NCBI RefSeq assembly: GCF_024790395.1
Contig: NZ_JAJISC010000004.1
Span: 1 to 64,000, forward strand
Length of the DNA stretch: 64,000 nt
Direction: 5' to 3'
Source of the DNA: Halomonas dongshanensis
GTDB lineage: Bacteria; Pseudomonadota; Gammaproteobacteria; Pseudomonadales; Halomonadaceae
Shown here: positions 1 through 8,960 of the stretch, one piece after another
Layout: the number at the start of each line of letters is the position of its first letter
Numbering within the stretch: position 1 is the stretch's first letter
The notes under the pieces: model-generated
The model's database searches: none
Told to the model about the DNA's origin: nothing
What the model saw: only the letters and a program-made list of their open reading frames with translations
Made by a program: the position numbers and the translations under genes

Positions 1-2710
1 TCTCCAGGTCGGTGACCGTCACGCTGACCCCGTTGTCCAGATCGGCCTGGGTGACCGGGCGGTTGACCAGCTCGTTGCCTTTGCCATCGACCACCACCAG
101 GGTGTCACCCACTTGGGTGCCGTCACCCAGGGTGACGGTGGCGGTGACACCGTTTTCGATCTCCTCGGCGCTGTAGATGTCGCCGGACGCCGCTTCCAGC
201 GTGACGGAGACGCTCGGCGCTTGGGTGTCAACACTATAATCTCGGCTAGCTTGGCCGGTATATGCGTTGTTAAAAGCATCCCTACCGACAACCTCGGCGA
301 TGATATTTACGTTCTGAGCAAGTACCGACCCTGGAATATCAATAGCGTAGGAAAGATTGCCATTATTATCAGCTACAACCTCGCCATCATAGGTATTGCT
401 CCCTACGGTCAGGGTCACGCTATCACCCACTTTCGCGTCGCCACCAACAGTGCCGGTCACGCTGATAGTCTCACTAGCTTCCGCACGATTAACTACATCG
501 TCACCAGCAATAGGATTGATAGTAATACTGGCAGTAGGTTTATCTGAATCGGCGTCAGCATCTGCATCCGCATCAGCGTCTGAATCGGCATCTGCATCTG
601 CATCTGCATCCGCATCAGCATCAGCGTCTGCATCGGCATCGGCATCCGCATCCGCATCCGCATCCGCATCAGCATCAGCGTCTGAATCGGCATCCGCATC
701 TGCATCTGCATCAGCGTCTGAATCGGCATCGGCATCGGCATCGGCATCGGCATCGGCATCTGCGTCTGCATCGGCATCCGCGTCCGCATCTGCATCTGCA
801 TCGGCGTCGGCATCCGCATCAGCGTCAGCATCGGCATCGGCATCGGCATCTGCATCGGCGTCGGCGTCGGCGTCCGCATCAGCGTCTGAATCGGCATCTG
901 CATCTGCGTCGGCGTCCGCGTCGGCATCGGCATCTGCATCGGCGTCAGCATCGGCATCTGCATCGGCGTCAGCATCGGCATCTGCATCCGCGTCCGCATC
1001 AGCGTCTGCATCGGCATCGGCATCTGCATCTGCATCTGCATCTGCATCTGCATCGGCATCCGCGTCCGCATCTGCATCTGCATCGGAATCCGCATCCGCA
1101 TCAGCGTCCGCATCGGAATCAGCATCAGCATCAGCATCCGCGTCGGCATCTGCATCTGCATCTGCGTCCGCATCGGCATCGGCATCGGCGTCGGCATCCG
1201 CATCAGCATCAGCGTCAGCATCGGCATCTGCATCGGCGTCGGCGTCGGCGTCGGCGTCCGCATCAGCGTCTGAATCGGCATCTGCATCTGCGTCGGCGTC
1301 CGCGTCGGCGTCGGCATCTGCATCGGCGTCAGCATCGGCGTCAGCATCGGCATCGGCGTCAGCATCGGCATCTGCATCGGCGTCAGCATCGGCATCTGCA
1401 TCCGCGTCCGCATCAGCGTCTGCATCGGCATCGGCATCTGCATCTGCATCTGCATCTGCATCTGCATCTGCATCTGCATCTGCATCCGCGTCCGCATCTG
1501 CATCGGCGTCCGCATCAGCGTCAGCATCGGCATCTGCATCCGCGTCGGCGTCGGCGTCGGCATCCGCATCAGCGTCTGAATCGGCATCTGCATCTGCGTC
1601 GGCGTCCGCGTCGGCGTCGGCGTCGGCGTCGGCATCGGCATCTGCATCTGCATCGGCGTCAGCATCGGCATCTGCATCTGCATCGGCGTCAGCATCGGCG
1701 TCAGCATCGGCATCTGCATCCGCGTCCGCGTCCGCGTCCGCGTCCGCATCAGCGTCTGCATCGGCATCCGCATCCGCATCCGCATCCGCATCCGCATCAG
1801 CGTCTGAATCGGCATCCGCATCTGCATCTGCATCAGCGTCTGAATCGGCATCGGCATCTGCGTCCGCATCTGCATCTGCATCGGAATCCGCATCCGCATC
1901 AGCGTCCGCATCGGAATCAGCATCAGCATCCGCGTCGGCATCTGCATCTGCATCTGCGTCCGCATCGGCATCGGCATCGGCATCGGCATCTGCATCTGCA
2001 TCTGCATCAGCATCTGCATCTGCATCTGCATCTGCATCTGCGTCTGCGTCTGCGTCCGCATCAGCGTCTGCATCGGCATCGGCATCCGCGTCGGCATCGG
2101 CGTCGGAATCAGCATCTGCATCGGCATCCGCATCAGCGTCTGAATCGGCATCTGCATCCGCGTCGGCATCTGCGTCGGCGTCAGCGTCAGCGTCAGCATC
2201 CGTATCATCGATTGGATCGAGGGCGGCGGCGGTTGGGGCGGCGGCGAAGGTGAAGAAATCGGGGGTGTCGGTGGCGGTGCCTTCGGTGTCGAAGCGCAGG
2301 GGGTCGACCTGCTCGGCGATGCGGGCGACGCGGACGAAGCTGTGGCCGTCACCGCCGCCGCCTCCGGCACCGAGGCCGGCGGCGGTGGCATCAAGAACGT
2401 CGAGCAGGTCGACATCGTCGTCTTCTAGGGCGGCAAGCAGGGCTTCGAGATCTTCATCAAGTACGCTGGCATCTTCGGTGGCCACAATCGCGTCGCTATC
2501 GAGCTCTGGCGAGATAACGACCTGTTGGCCGCCTTCGACGACGTTGGGGCCAGCGCCATCGGAGAAGTCGAGTTCGACGCGACCATTATCGGAGGTGATG
2601 AGCGTTTCGCCCTCTTGCAGGACATCGCCTACCTTGAGCTCACGCAGGTTGCCCTGTGCGTCGCGTGCCCATGCCTGTCCAGAGATCGAAATGATGGTTG
2701 CCGTCGCCAT
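1..2710 (-). CDS. Giant LapA-like type I secreted adhesin, N-terminal part (runs off left edge)
   Basis: Frame opens at ATG 2710 and stays open to the window edge, giving about 903 residues. Residues 1-165 resemble the retention module of LapA-type adhesins (starts [20 protein letters not shown], then a beta-rich VGDVLQEGE segment). The module carries TAAG at residues 109-112, the dialanine motif cut by the periplasmic protease LapG in pseudomonads. Residues about 168-722 are almost pure Asp-Ala/Asp-Ser dipeptides, a very acidic linker. Residues about 723-903 are Ig-like (BapA/T1SS-143 type) repeats, e.g. [17 protein letters not shown]. Known role of the family: outer-membrane-anchored adhesin for surface attachment and biofilm, exported by a LapB/C/E transporter, which lies just upstream (2914-8680). 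The C-terminal RTX secretion signal lies outside the window. The first Ig-like repeat (about 231-543) is visibly more AT-rich than its flanks. Confidence 0.9.
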   Translation of the reverse strand, partial: MATATIISISGQAWARDAQGNLRELKVGDVLQEGETLITSDNGRVELDFSDGAGPNVVEGGQQVVISPELDSDAIVATEDASVLDEDLEALLAALEDDDVDLLDVLDATAAGLGAGGGGGDGHSFVRVARIAEQVDPLRFDTEGTATDTPDFFTFAAAPTAAALDPIDDTDADADADADADADADADADSDADADADADADSDADADADADADADADADADADADADADADADADADADADADADADADADADADADADADADADSDADADADADSDADADADADADADSDADADADADADSDADADADADADADADADADADADADADADADADADADADADADADADADADADADADADADADADADADADADADSDADADADADADADADADADADADADADADADADADADADADADADADADADADADADADADADADADADADADADADADADADADADADADADADADADADSDADADADADADADADADADADADADADADADADADADADADADADADADADSDADADADADSDADADADADADADADADADADADADADADADADADADADADADADADADADADADADADADADADSDADADADADADADADADADADADADADADADADADADADADADADADADADADADSDADADADADADSDADADADADADADADADADADADADADADADADSDADADADADADSDKPTASITINPIAGDDVVNRAEASETISVTGTVGGDAKVGDSVTLTVGSNTYDGEVVADNNGNLSYAIDIPGSVLAQNVNIIAEVVGRDAFNNAYTGQASRDYSVDTQAPSVSVTLEAASGDIYSAEEIENGVTATVTLGDGTQVGDTLVVVDGKGNELVNRPVTQADLDNGVSVTVTDLE
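544..2206 (-). repeat. Hexanucleotide-based (Asp-Ala/Asp-Ser)n coding repeat
   Basis: About 1.66 kb built of GAY-GCN (Asp-Ala) with occasional GAY-TCN (Asp-Ser) hexamers, about 277 dipeptides, inside the adhesin gene. Higher-order blocks are duplicated: a stretch at about 871-925 recurs near 1255-1310 and 1561-1615. A roughly 115-bp block near 1063-1180 recurs near 1861-1980 with a 6-bp indel. A block near 641-735 recurs near 1761-1855. This pattern indicates growth by unequal recombination or slippage as well as codon-level drift. The lack of stop codons keeps other frames open too (poly Ser-Ala on the plus strand), which I treat as shadows. Confidence 0.95.
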
Positions 2711-2831
2711 GCTGAAACGCTCCGAAGAATCGATAAGGTTGCCGCGCACCGAAAAAGGAGAATGCGGCTATTACCGCCATAGTAAGTGGGCACGCAAGCC
2801 ATCGGTATTGTACCGAAGGACAGCAAGCGGC

Positions 2832-2873
2832 GAATAAGAAGAGACAAGCCCCAGCACGCAATGCGTCCGGGGC
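2832..2873 (-). terminator. Rho-independent terminator after the T1SS operon
   Basis: Inverted repeat GCCCC/GGGGC with an inner ACGC/GCGT pairing at 2848-2873. On the minus strand it is followed by a T-rich tract (TTGTCTCTTCTTATT). It sits 40 bp beyond the stop of the LuxR-type gene and just ahead of the adhesin start, so it probably separates the secretion operon from the adhesin transcript. Confidence 0.7.
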
Positions 2874-2913
2874 TAGAGGGGGCAATCAACGTCGAGAGAA
2901 CAGACGCAGGGTG

Positions 2914-3525
2914 CTAGACGGTGGGGGCGAGTTTGAGGATGAGCTGGAGGCGATCGCGCACGGCCAGCTTTTTGAAAATAGCGCTTAAGTGCGCCTTCAC
3001 CGTGCGCTCGGTGATTTCAAGCTCACGGGCGACTTCTTTATTGGTGGCACCGCGCGCCACCGCCAGCGCAACCAGCCGCTCGCGCTGCGTGAGAGGCGCT
3101 AACTGCGCACTCTCTTCTACCTGTAAAGCACCAAGATGCTGAGTGAGTGCGGTGAACGAACCGCCGATGACCTTTGCCATTAGCTCTTCGCCCACCCATA
3201 CGCCGCGATGGGATACCACCACGGCCACTTGGGTGAGCACTGGCGCTGCCGCAAGCGTATGTACATAACCACGCGCGCCTGAATCCAGCGCGGCGAGCGC
3301 TTCACGATCATGGGGCTGATAGCTCAGCGCGATGACGCCCATACCGCGATCTGCCAGCGCTCGCACAACACCTAACCAATCCTCGACGGCCGTACTCACC
3401 CACACGAGATCGGTCTTGGACGCCAGCGTATCGAAGGCGTCACGCGGAAGCACGCGGGCATCCGCAAACGCCTGGGTCCAGCGCGATTTTAGCTCACCAT
3501 CCACGGTCACAAACCAATTTGCCAT
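2914..3525 (-). CDS. LuxR/NarL-type transcriptional regulator with degenerate receiver
   Basis: 203 residues. The C-terminal 65 residues form a LuxR-type helix-turn-helix (LTQRERLVALAVARGATNKE, then ELEITERTVKAHLSAIFKKL). The N-terminal half has the size and alternation of a receiver domain (ALADRGMGVIALSYQ, GARGYVH) but lacks a clear acidic pocket and phospho-acceptor Asp, so phosphorylation is doubtful. Its ATG abuts the stop of the HlyD-like gene (TAA-ATG with no gap), making it the last gene of the secretion operon. Similar regulators are often found with LapA-type secretion genes. It may control the operon or the adhesin, which is inference. Confidence 0.8.
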   Translation of the reverse strand: MANWFVTVDGELKSRWTQAFADARVLPRDAFDTLASKTDLVWVSTAVEDWLGVVRALADRGMGVIALSYQPHDREALAALDSGARGYVHTLAAAPVLTQVAVVVSHRGVWVGEELMAKVIGGSFTALTQHLGALQVEESAQLAPLTQRERLVALAVARGATNKEVARELEITERTVKAHLSAIFKKLAVRDRLQLILKLAPTV

Positions 3526-4953
3526 TTATCGTTCCCCCATCGAATTACGCCATGCACGCAAGACAGGTTTCAGCAAAAACTGCATGACCGTACGCTTGCC
3601 GGTAATAATATCAACCTGTGCGGTCATCCCAGGGATGACCTGAAGAGCGTTGGTAGCGTCCTCCGTCGGCAGGCTTCTGACCCGCACAAGATAGAAGGTA
3701 TTGTCGTTGTCATCGGTGATGGTGTCGGCACTGATGAGCTCGAGCTCCGCCTGCAAGCCGCCATAGATGGCGTAGTCGTAGGCGGTGAGTTTGATCGTGG
3801 CGTGCTGCCCCGGGCGAAGGAAAGCGATGTCTTGAGGGGCGATGCGCGCCTCGACCAGCAGTTGCTCATCGCTGGGCACGATATCAATGACCTCCTGTCC
3901 GGGCTGAGCAACGCCGCCAATGGTGTTGATGTGAATGCGCTGCACCACCCCGGCCACGGGTGAGCGAATCTCGGTCAGGCGCACGCGATCCTGAAGGCCG
4001 GTACCGGACTGCTGCAGCGCATTGAGATCGCCATAGGCTTGTGCCAGATCGTTACGCCACTCGCTGCGGCGTTCGGCGCCCACCTCGCGTAGCTGTGTTT
4101 GTGCTTCTTCTAGAGCGGCTTGAAGACGCGCCACCGAGGCCTCGGCTTGGCTGCGTTCGCCCGTTGCGCGGGAGACCTCACGCTGCAAGCGCAGCACTTC
4201 CACTTCGGACACCGCGCCGGAACTCAGCAGCGGACGCGTAAGCGCAAGCTCTTGGCTCGCCATGCTCGCCTCGCGAGAAGCAGTATCGCGCCGAGCAACG
4301 GCTTCGCGCAGCTCCTGTTCGCGCTGGCGAATACGATCCTCAAGTACATTTTCTTGAACGCGTAACTCTTCACGGCGGCTTTCAAACGCCTCGCGCTCTT
4401 GGATAACGATATCGGGCACTTCCTGGCGCAGCTCTTCGCTAGGATTGAACTCCGTGCCCGTCGCCAGCGCCCGCAGGCGCTCGGCACGGGCTTCCAGGGC
4501 GTAACGCTGAGCCCGGTTCTCACGAAAGTCCGAGACGAAACGCGTCGGGTCGATACGCATGAGCAGCTCACCTGCTTCCACTACCTGCCCTTCGCGCACC
4601 ATGACCTCTTCGATCACACCGCCGTCAAAGGACTGCACCCGCTGCAGCTGACTTGCGGGGATGACACGACCAATACCGCGCGTGACTTCATCGATGGGTG
4701 CAAAACAGGCCCAAACGATGAGCAGCGCGAAAGCCAAAACGACCGTATAGAGAAACGCACGCGCCCGAATCGGCTCTTGCTGCATACGCGCCCAGTCGGT
4801 ATCGCTGGACCAGTCGCGGCTCAAGTGCGCCGCCGACACCCGCTTGGCGAATAGCCGGTCGATGAAGGGCCGAAACGGCTTTTGTCCCGATTCGGAAAAG
4901 CGACCGATCGCCTCGAAGCCTTTTTGCTCGGCAGAGGTATCCTTTTTCGCCAT
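3526..4953 (-). CDS. lapC: HlyD/LapC-family T1SS periplasmic adaptor
   Basis: 475 residues. A cytoplasmic N-terminus is followed by one membrane segment near residues 55-75 (FLYTVVLAFALLIVWACFAP). Next come a lipoyl-like half motif (VIPASQLQRVQSFDGGVIEE), a long coiled-coil hairpin (about 130-300, rich in E, R, A, Q) and a C-terminal beta-barrel region ending in the HlyD signature (PGMTAQVDIITGKRTV). The family bridges the inner-membrane ABC exporter to a TolC-like channel. The start overlaps the stop of the ABC gene by one base (TAATG), showing translational coupling. The symbol is by analogy with the Pseudomonas Lap system; direct orthology was not tested. Confidence 0.9.
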   Translation of the reverse strand: MAKKDTSAEQKGFEAIGRFSESGQKPFRPFIDRLFAKRVSAAHLSRDWSSDTDWARMQQEPIRARAFLYTVVLAFALLIVWACFAPIDEVTRGIGRVIPASQLQRVQSFDGGVIEEVMVREGQVVEAGELLMRIDPTRFVSDFRENRAQRYALEARAERLRALATGTEFNPSEELRQEVPDIVIQEREAFESRREELRVQENVLEDRIRQREQELREAVARRDTASREASMASQELALTRPLLSSGAVSEVEVLRLQREVSRATGERSQAEASVARLQAALEEAQTQLREVGAERRSEWRNDLAQAYGDLNALQQSGTGLQDRVRLTEIRSPVAGVVQRIHINTIGGVAQPGQEVIDIVPSDEQLLVEARIAPQDIAFLRPGQHATIKLTAYDYAIYGGLQAELELISADTITDDNDNTFYLVRVRSLPTEDATNALQVIPGMTAQVDIITGKRTVMQFLLKPVLRAWRNSMGER

Positions 4954-7130
4954 TAGGAAGCCCTCCCGATCTGGCCATTGCGCAGCGCCTCGACCACGGT
5001 ATCGCGCGGGCCGTCGGCAACGACTTTACCGGCGTCCATGACCACGATGCGATCGACCAGCGACAGTAGCGATGTGCGGTGGGTCACGACCACTACCGTT
5101 TTACCCTGCGCCACGCGGGTGAGATGGGCCTTGAAGGCCTCTTCGCTGGCGTTGTCCATGGCACTCGTCGGCTCATCGAGGAGCAAAATCGCCGGGTCGT
5201 GTACCAGCGCGCGGGCAATCGCCACCGCTTGGCGCTGACCACCGGAAAGCGCCTGTCCCCGCTCGCCCACTTGTAAATCGATACCGCTGGGATGGCCGTT
5301 GACCAGGGAGGTCAAACCGGCGATCTCGAGTGCGCGCAGTAACTGCTCATCATCGACCCGATCGCTGCCGCCTCCTGCCACGATGTTATCGCGCAGCGAG
5401 CCAGCAAACAGGCTCACTTCCTGGGCCACGTAGCCAATATGACGGCGCAGCTGGAGCGGATCGATCTGGCGAATATCGACGCCATCGACCAGTACGGCCC
5501 CGGCGCTGGGCTGATAAAACCCCATGAGCAGCTTGTTTAGCGATGACTTACCACAGCCGATGCGCCCAAGCAGGGCGACCTTTTCCCCAGGCTGGATTGA
5601 GAGCGAGATATCGCGCAGTGCGTCGCGCTCCTCCTGCGGGTAGCGCAGGGTAACTTTTTCCAGGCGTAAACCACCGGCTACGTGGGGCTTTTCGACGTAG
5701 ACCTTGCCCTCTTGGCGCTCGGGGCGCTTCTCCATCACCTTATTGAGCGATTCGAGCGCCGTGGACGATTGATGGTACTGTGCCAGAAGCGCTGCGGCCT
5801 GGCTGATGGGCGCCATGGCCCGCGAGGATAGCATATAGGCCGCAATCAAACCGCCCTGCGTCAGGTTGCCTTCGATGATCTGATAGACACCGACCAAGAT
5901 GACACAGATGGCGACGATGTTTTGCGCCCACTGGGCCACGCTCGATACCGAGGTACCGACCAAGCGCAGCTGCGCATTGGTGCGCGACAGAAACGCCGTG
6001 GCTTTTTCCCAATGCCGCTGAATACGGCTTTCCGCACGAAGTGCTTTGACGTTTTCCAACTGCGACATCGACTCCACCAGCAGCGATGTGCGCTGCGCGC
6101 CGACTTCCCACGTCGTCTGCGATAGCTCGTGCAGCTTGCCCTGAGCCGCTAGGGCGTAAAGGAGCACGAAAACGATGCCGATTAGCACCGGGAGTACGAG
6201 CCAAGGATTGATCAAGGCAATGATAGCGGCAAACATCAGCGCGAACGGCAGATCGACGATACCCAGCACGGTCGCCGAGCCAATGAAGGCACGCACCGAT
6301 TCGAACGACTGGAGCGTCGAGGTGAACGAGCCCGTCGACGCCGGGCGATCTTCCAAGCGCATGCCTAGCGCTCTTGCCATGATCGACGAGGAGAGCTTGA
6401 CGTCGGCACGGCTACCGGCGAGATCGACGAAGCCACTGCGCATCAGGCGAAGGGCCAGATCGAAGCAGAGAACGATGAACACACCCAGCGCCATGACCCA
6501 AAGCGTTTCGGTGGCTTGGTTGGGCACTACGCGATCATAGACGTTGAGCACGAACAGCGGCATGGCCAGTGCAAAGAGGTTGATGGCCACCGAGCCCAAA
6601 ATGACATCGCGGTAAAGTCGACGGCTCTCACGAATCACGCCCCAGAACCAGTGCTTGCGAGACTTGGCACTCGATGTATAGGCGCTGGTGGCATCGGTGC
6701 GGAATTTGGGCCGCACGTAGATGGCCTCGCCGCTGTAGCCCGCATTGAGCTCATCGAGTGAGATCTCGACCTCGGCATCGGCAAGCTCGGGAAACAGCAC
6801 GCGGGCTTTCTGCTGGCGGACATCCATCGCCAGCAGCACGCAGGCCCGCCCAGGTTCGAGCAGCAGCACCGCCGGTAGCAGTGAGGGATTTAACCCCGAA
6901 AGGCGCGTTTTGACGATACGTGCAGAGAGCCCAGCGCGCCCTGCCGCACGGTTGAACACCGAGGGAATCAGCTTGCCGTCTTCAAGCGGAAGCCCCGCCA
7001 CCAGCGACTCGCTCGATACCTCGTGTTGATGGTAAGTGGCGATCGCTTTCAAGCATTCGAGCAGATCATCGCCCTGCGCGCGCTCACTTCGCCCCTTGCC
7101 TATCGTCAACTTGCTCTCTGCCACAGCCAC
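4953..7130 (-). CDS. lapB: T1SS ABC exporter permease/ATPase, LapB type
   Basis: About 725 residues. The N-terminal 130 residues resemble a C39-peptidase-like domain without the usual catalytic Cys motif, as in HlyB/LapB-type exporters that do not process their substrate. Residues about 165-440 form the six-helix ABC transmembrane domain. The nucleotide-binding domain has Walker A GRIGCGKSS, signature LSGGQRQA, Walker B AILLLDEPTSAMD and the switch His (VVVVTHRTS). It drives ATP-dependent export of the adhesin. The frame opens with GTG at 7130. A second GTG at 7124 has a better-placed GAGG and may be the real start. It lies 65 bp after the TolC-like gene and overlaps the adaptor by one base. 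Confidence 0.92.
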   Translation of the reverse strand: MAVAESKLTIGKGRSERAQGDDLLECLKAIATYHQHEVSSESLVAGLPLEDGKLIPSVFNRAAGRAGLSARIVKTRLSGLNPSLLPAVLLLEPGRACVLLAMDVRQQKARVLFPELADAEVEISLDELNAGYSGEAIYVRPKFRTDATSAYTSSAKSRKHWFWGVIRESRRLYRDVILGSVAINLFALAMPLFVLNVYDRVVPNQATETLWVMALGVFIVLCFDLALRLMRSGFVDLAGSRADVKLSSSIMARALGMRLEDRPASTGSFTSTLQSFESVRAFIGSATVLGIVDLPFALMFAAIIALINPWLVLPVLIGIVFVLLYALAAQGKLHELSQTTWEVGAQRTSLLVESMSQLENVKALRAESRIQRHWEKATAFLSRTNAQLRLVGTSVSSVAQWAQNIVAICVILVGVYQIIEGNLTQGGLIAAYMLSSRAMAPISQAAALLAQYHQSSTALESLNKVMEKRPERQEGKVYVEKPHVAGGLRLEKVTLRYPQEERDALRDISLSIQPGEKVALLGRIGCGKSSLNKLLMGFYQPSAGAVLVDGVDIRQIDPLQLRRHIGYVAQEVSLFAGSLRDNIVAGGGSDRVDDEQLLRALEIAGLTSLVNGHPSGIDLQVGERGQALSGGQRQAVAIARALVHDPAILLLDEPTSAMDNASEEAFKAHLTRVAQGKTVVVVTHRTSLLSLVDRIVVMDAGKVVADGPRDTVVEALRNGQIGRAS

Positions 7131-7195
7131 CTCGATAACCGCATCTTCGTCATGTCGTTACCGTATCCACTTAGCGGAGACGGTACTACTACAGC

Positions 7196-8680
7196 CTAAG
7201 AGCCGCGTGGATAGCGCACGTCGGTGACGAAGTCATCCAACGTGAAACCGCTCGGGCCCTCGGCTGGGCATAGCATGCTGGGGTCGAGCTGCATGTCCTC
7301 GTAGCCGAGCGAGGCCAGGGTGGGAATGTCGTCACGCGCCACTTCGAGTGACTGCATGAGTTGCCCCATGGCCGCCAGCGTCGAGGCTTCAGCCAGATTC
7401 AGGTCGAACTGGGCGTTGGCGAAGGCACGGCTTGCCTCGAAGTATTCGTTTTCGCTGTCGAGTACGTCCAGCAGGGTGCGCTGACCGATATCGAACTGCT
7501 GCTGATAGGCGCCGCGTACGCGGTCGATCGATAGGCGGTGCTGATTGAGATAGTTCAACTGCTCGCGCAGGCGTTGGGTATCGTTATAAGCGATCTGGGT
7601 AGTTTGGCGCACGTTAGTACAAGCCGTCTCGCGCTGATTCTCGGCGGCTTCGATACGCGTCGTTGCCGCGTCGAAGGCTGCACGATCACTGCCACCGCGA
7701 TAGAGATTCATGCTGGCGACCAGCTGAATGCTGTGCTCATCACGCCGCTCCGCTACGCCATCATTTTGGTTATTAGTACCGGTACGGCCCTGGATATCCA
7801 CGCGCGGCATAAAGGCAGCGCGGGCAGCGCCCTGTTCGGCCCGCTGTACGGCGATATTCTGAATCGCGGCGTGGAAATCGGGATTGCCTTCAAAGGCCAT
7901 CCGAACGGCGCTATCAACATCCGCTGGCAGTTGGCTGCCAAGCGCTGGCGCCGGGCTCATCGTCTGCGGTGGCAGTTGACCAACGATGCGTTGATAGCGC
8001 GCCGTGACGTCATGTAGATTGGACGCCTCGGACAGTAGGTTGGACTCAGCCAGAGCCAAGCGGCCGCTGATTTGCTCGAGATCGACCCCGCGTCCGGCGC
8101 CGGAGCGCGCGCGCTCCTCGATTTGGCCATACACACGCTGGTGTTCACGGAAGTTATCTTGAGCCAGGCGCACCAGCTCGCGATAGCGCTGAACGTCGAG
8201 GTAGGCGCGATACGCTTCTAGCGAAATTTCCTCACTGGCACTGAGCAGCTCGAAGTAGGCGATCATGCGCGCACGATCCAAACGCTCGACGTCGTTTTTC
8301 GTGGCAAAACCATCGAACACCATCTGAGTCAGGGTCAGCTCGGCGAAATCACTGCTATAGCTACCACGGCCATCACCTTCACGATCAGCCATTCCCGCCC
8401 CTGCCGAGACATCGATGCTCGGCAGATAGCCTCCCCAGGCAGCATCGCGGTCACTGCCCGCGGCGCGAAAGTTAGCCCAGGCCGTATTGATCTCGGGATT
8501 GCTCACCAGCGTTTGCTGAATGGTTTGCGTAATATCGGTGCTGCCGGGGGCATAAAGGCTAGCCGGTAACGTTTGCGCCAGTAGCGGCAACGGCAGGCAA
8601 GAGAGCGTGGTCAGGGTGAGCGGTTTGAACGCCTTCGTCCATAACGGCAAGGTGCGTGCAGCGCGGGCTGATCGTTTCAT
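7196..8680 (-). CDS. lapE: TolC/LapE-family outer-membrane channel
   Basis: 494 residues with an N-terminal signal peptide (basic start, then LTLTTLSCLPLPLLAQTLPA). It has the two-fold repeated TolC architecture of long helical coiled coils, e.g. YRAYLDVQRYRELVRLAQDN and GQRTLLDVLDSENEYFEASR, the latter a typical TolC-family signature. It forms the outer-membrane duct of a type I secretion system. It is first in the operon with the ABC exporter, adaptor and regulator, all on the minus strand, and is preceded by an AT-rich promoter region. The start ATG has AGGA about 10 bases upstream. The symbol is by analogy with Pseudomonas lapE. Confidence 0.9.
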   Translation of the reverse strand: MKRSARAARTLPLWTKAFKPLTLTTLSCLPLPLLAQTLPASLYAPGSTDITQTIQQTLVSNPEINTAWANFRAAGSDRDAAWGGYLPSIDVSAGAGMADREGDGRGSYSSDFAELTLTQMVFDGFATKNDVERLDRARMIAYFELLSASEEISLEAYRAYLDVQRYRELVRLAQDNFREHQRVYGQIEERARSGAGRGVDLEQISGRLALAESNLLSEASNLHDVTARYQRIVGQLPPQTMSPAPALGSQLPADVDSAVRMAFEGNPDFHAAIQNIAVQRAEQGAARAAFMPRVDIQGRTGTNNQNDGVAERRDEHSIQLVASMNLYRGGSDRAAFDAATTRIEAAENQRETACTNVRQTTQIAYNDTQRLREQLNYLNQHRLSIDRVRGAYQQQFDIGQRTLLDVLDSENEYFEASRAFANAQFDLNLAEASTLAAMGQLMQSLEVARDDIPTLASLGYEDMQLDPSMLCPAEGPSGFTLDDFVTDVRYPRGS

Positions 8681-8960
8681 TTATGTAGTTCCTGTACGTA
8701 CTGCGAAAAAGGCTTGAAGGCGCCTCGTGCCCACCGTGAGACCAGTGAAGATCACTATACATATGCGCCTAGTTCGCTCGATACGGCACCCTAAGGCAGC
8801 ATCGATAGTGCATTTTGGGAGATGATAAACTATAAGCAACAAAAAGTTACAATTAATTTTGTAAACAAGCCTGCCAAACGTTAGCGCTTTAATCACATAA
8901 TTAAATTCGCTTTTTGCTTCAACAAGATAGTCCCAATATCAGCCTTTACCATCGTTCCCA
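8681..8960 (-). promoter_or_regulatory. AT-rich upstream region of the T1SS operon
   Basis: 280 bp without a credible gene. The part at about 8815-8910 is much more AT-rich than the surroundings (runs such as caattaattttgtaaac) and should contain the promoter for the 8680 to 2914 operon. I could not fix a convincing -35/-10 pair. A 71-codon frame here has no ribosome binding site or recognisable product. Confidence 0.45.

Noticed and set aside
544..2206. Possible CRISPR array
   Set aside because: The repeat unit is six bases with no unique spacers; it is a coding low-complexity region.
493..2415. 640-codon minus-strand frame of Met/Pro/Gln/Thr repeats
   Set aside because: Alternative frame of the same hexamer array; it starts and ends without any known domain.
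396..2837. 813-codon plus-strand frame of Ser-Ala repeats
   Set aside because: It is the complement of the adhesin Asp-Ala repeat. The minus-strand frame has a proper start, a known retention module and Ig-like repeats, while this frame has no recognisable domain outside the repeat.
8681..8896. 71-codon minus-strand frame directly before the TolC-like gene
   Set aside because: No ribosome binding site or family; it covers the AT-rich promoter region.
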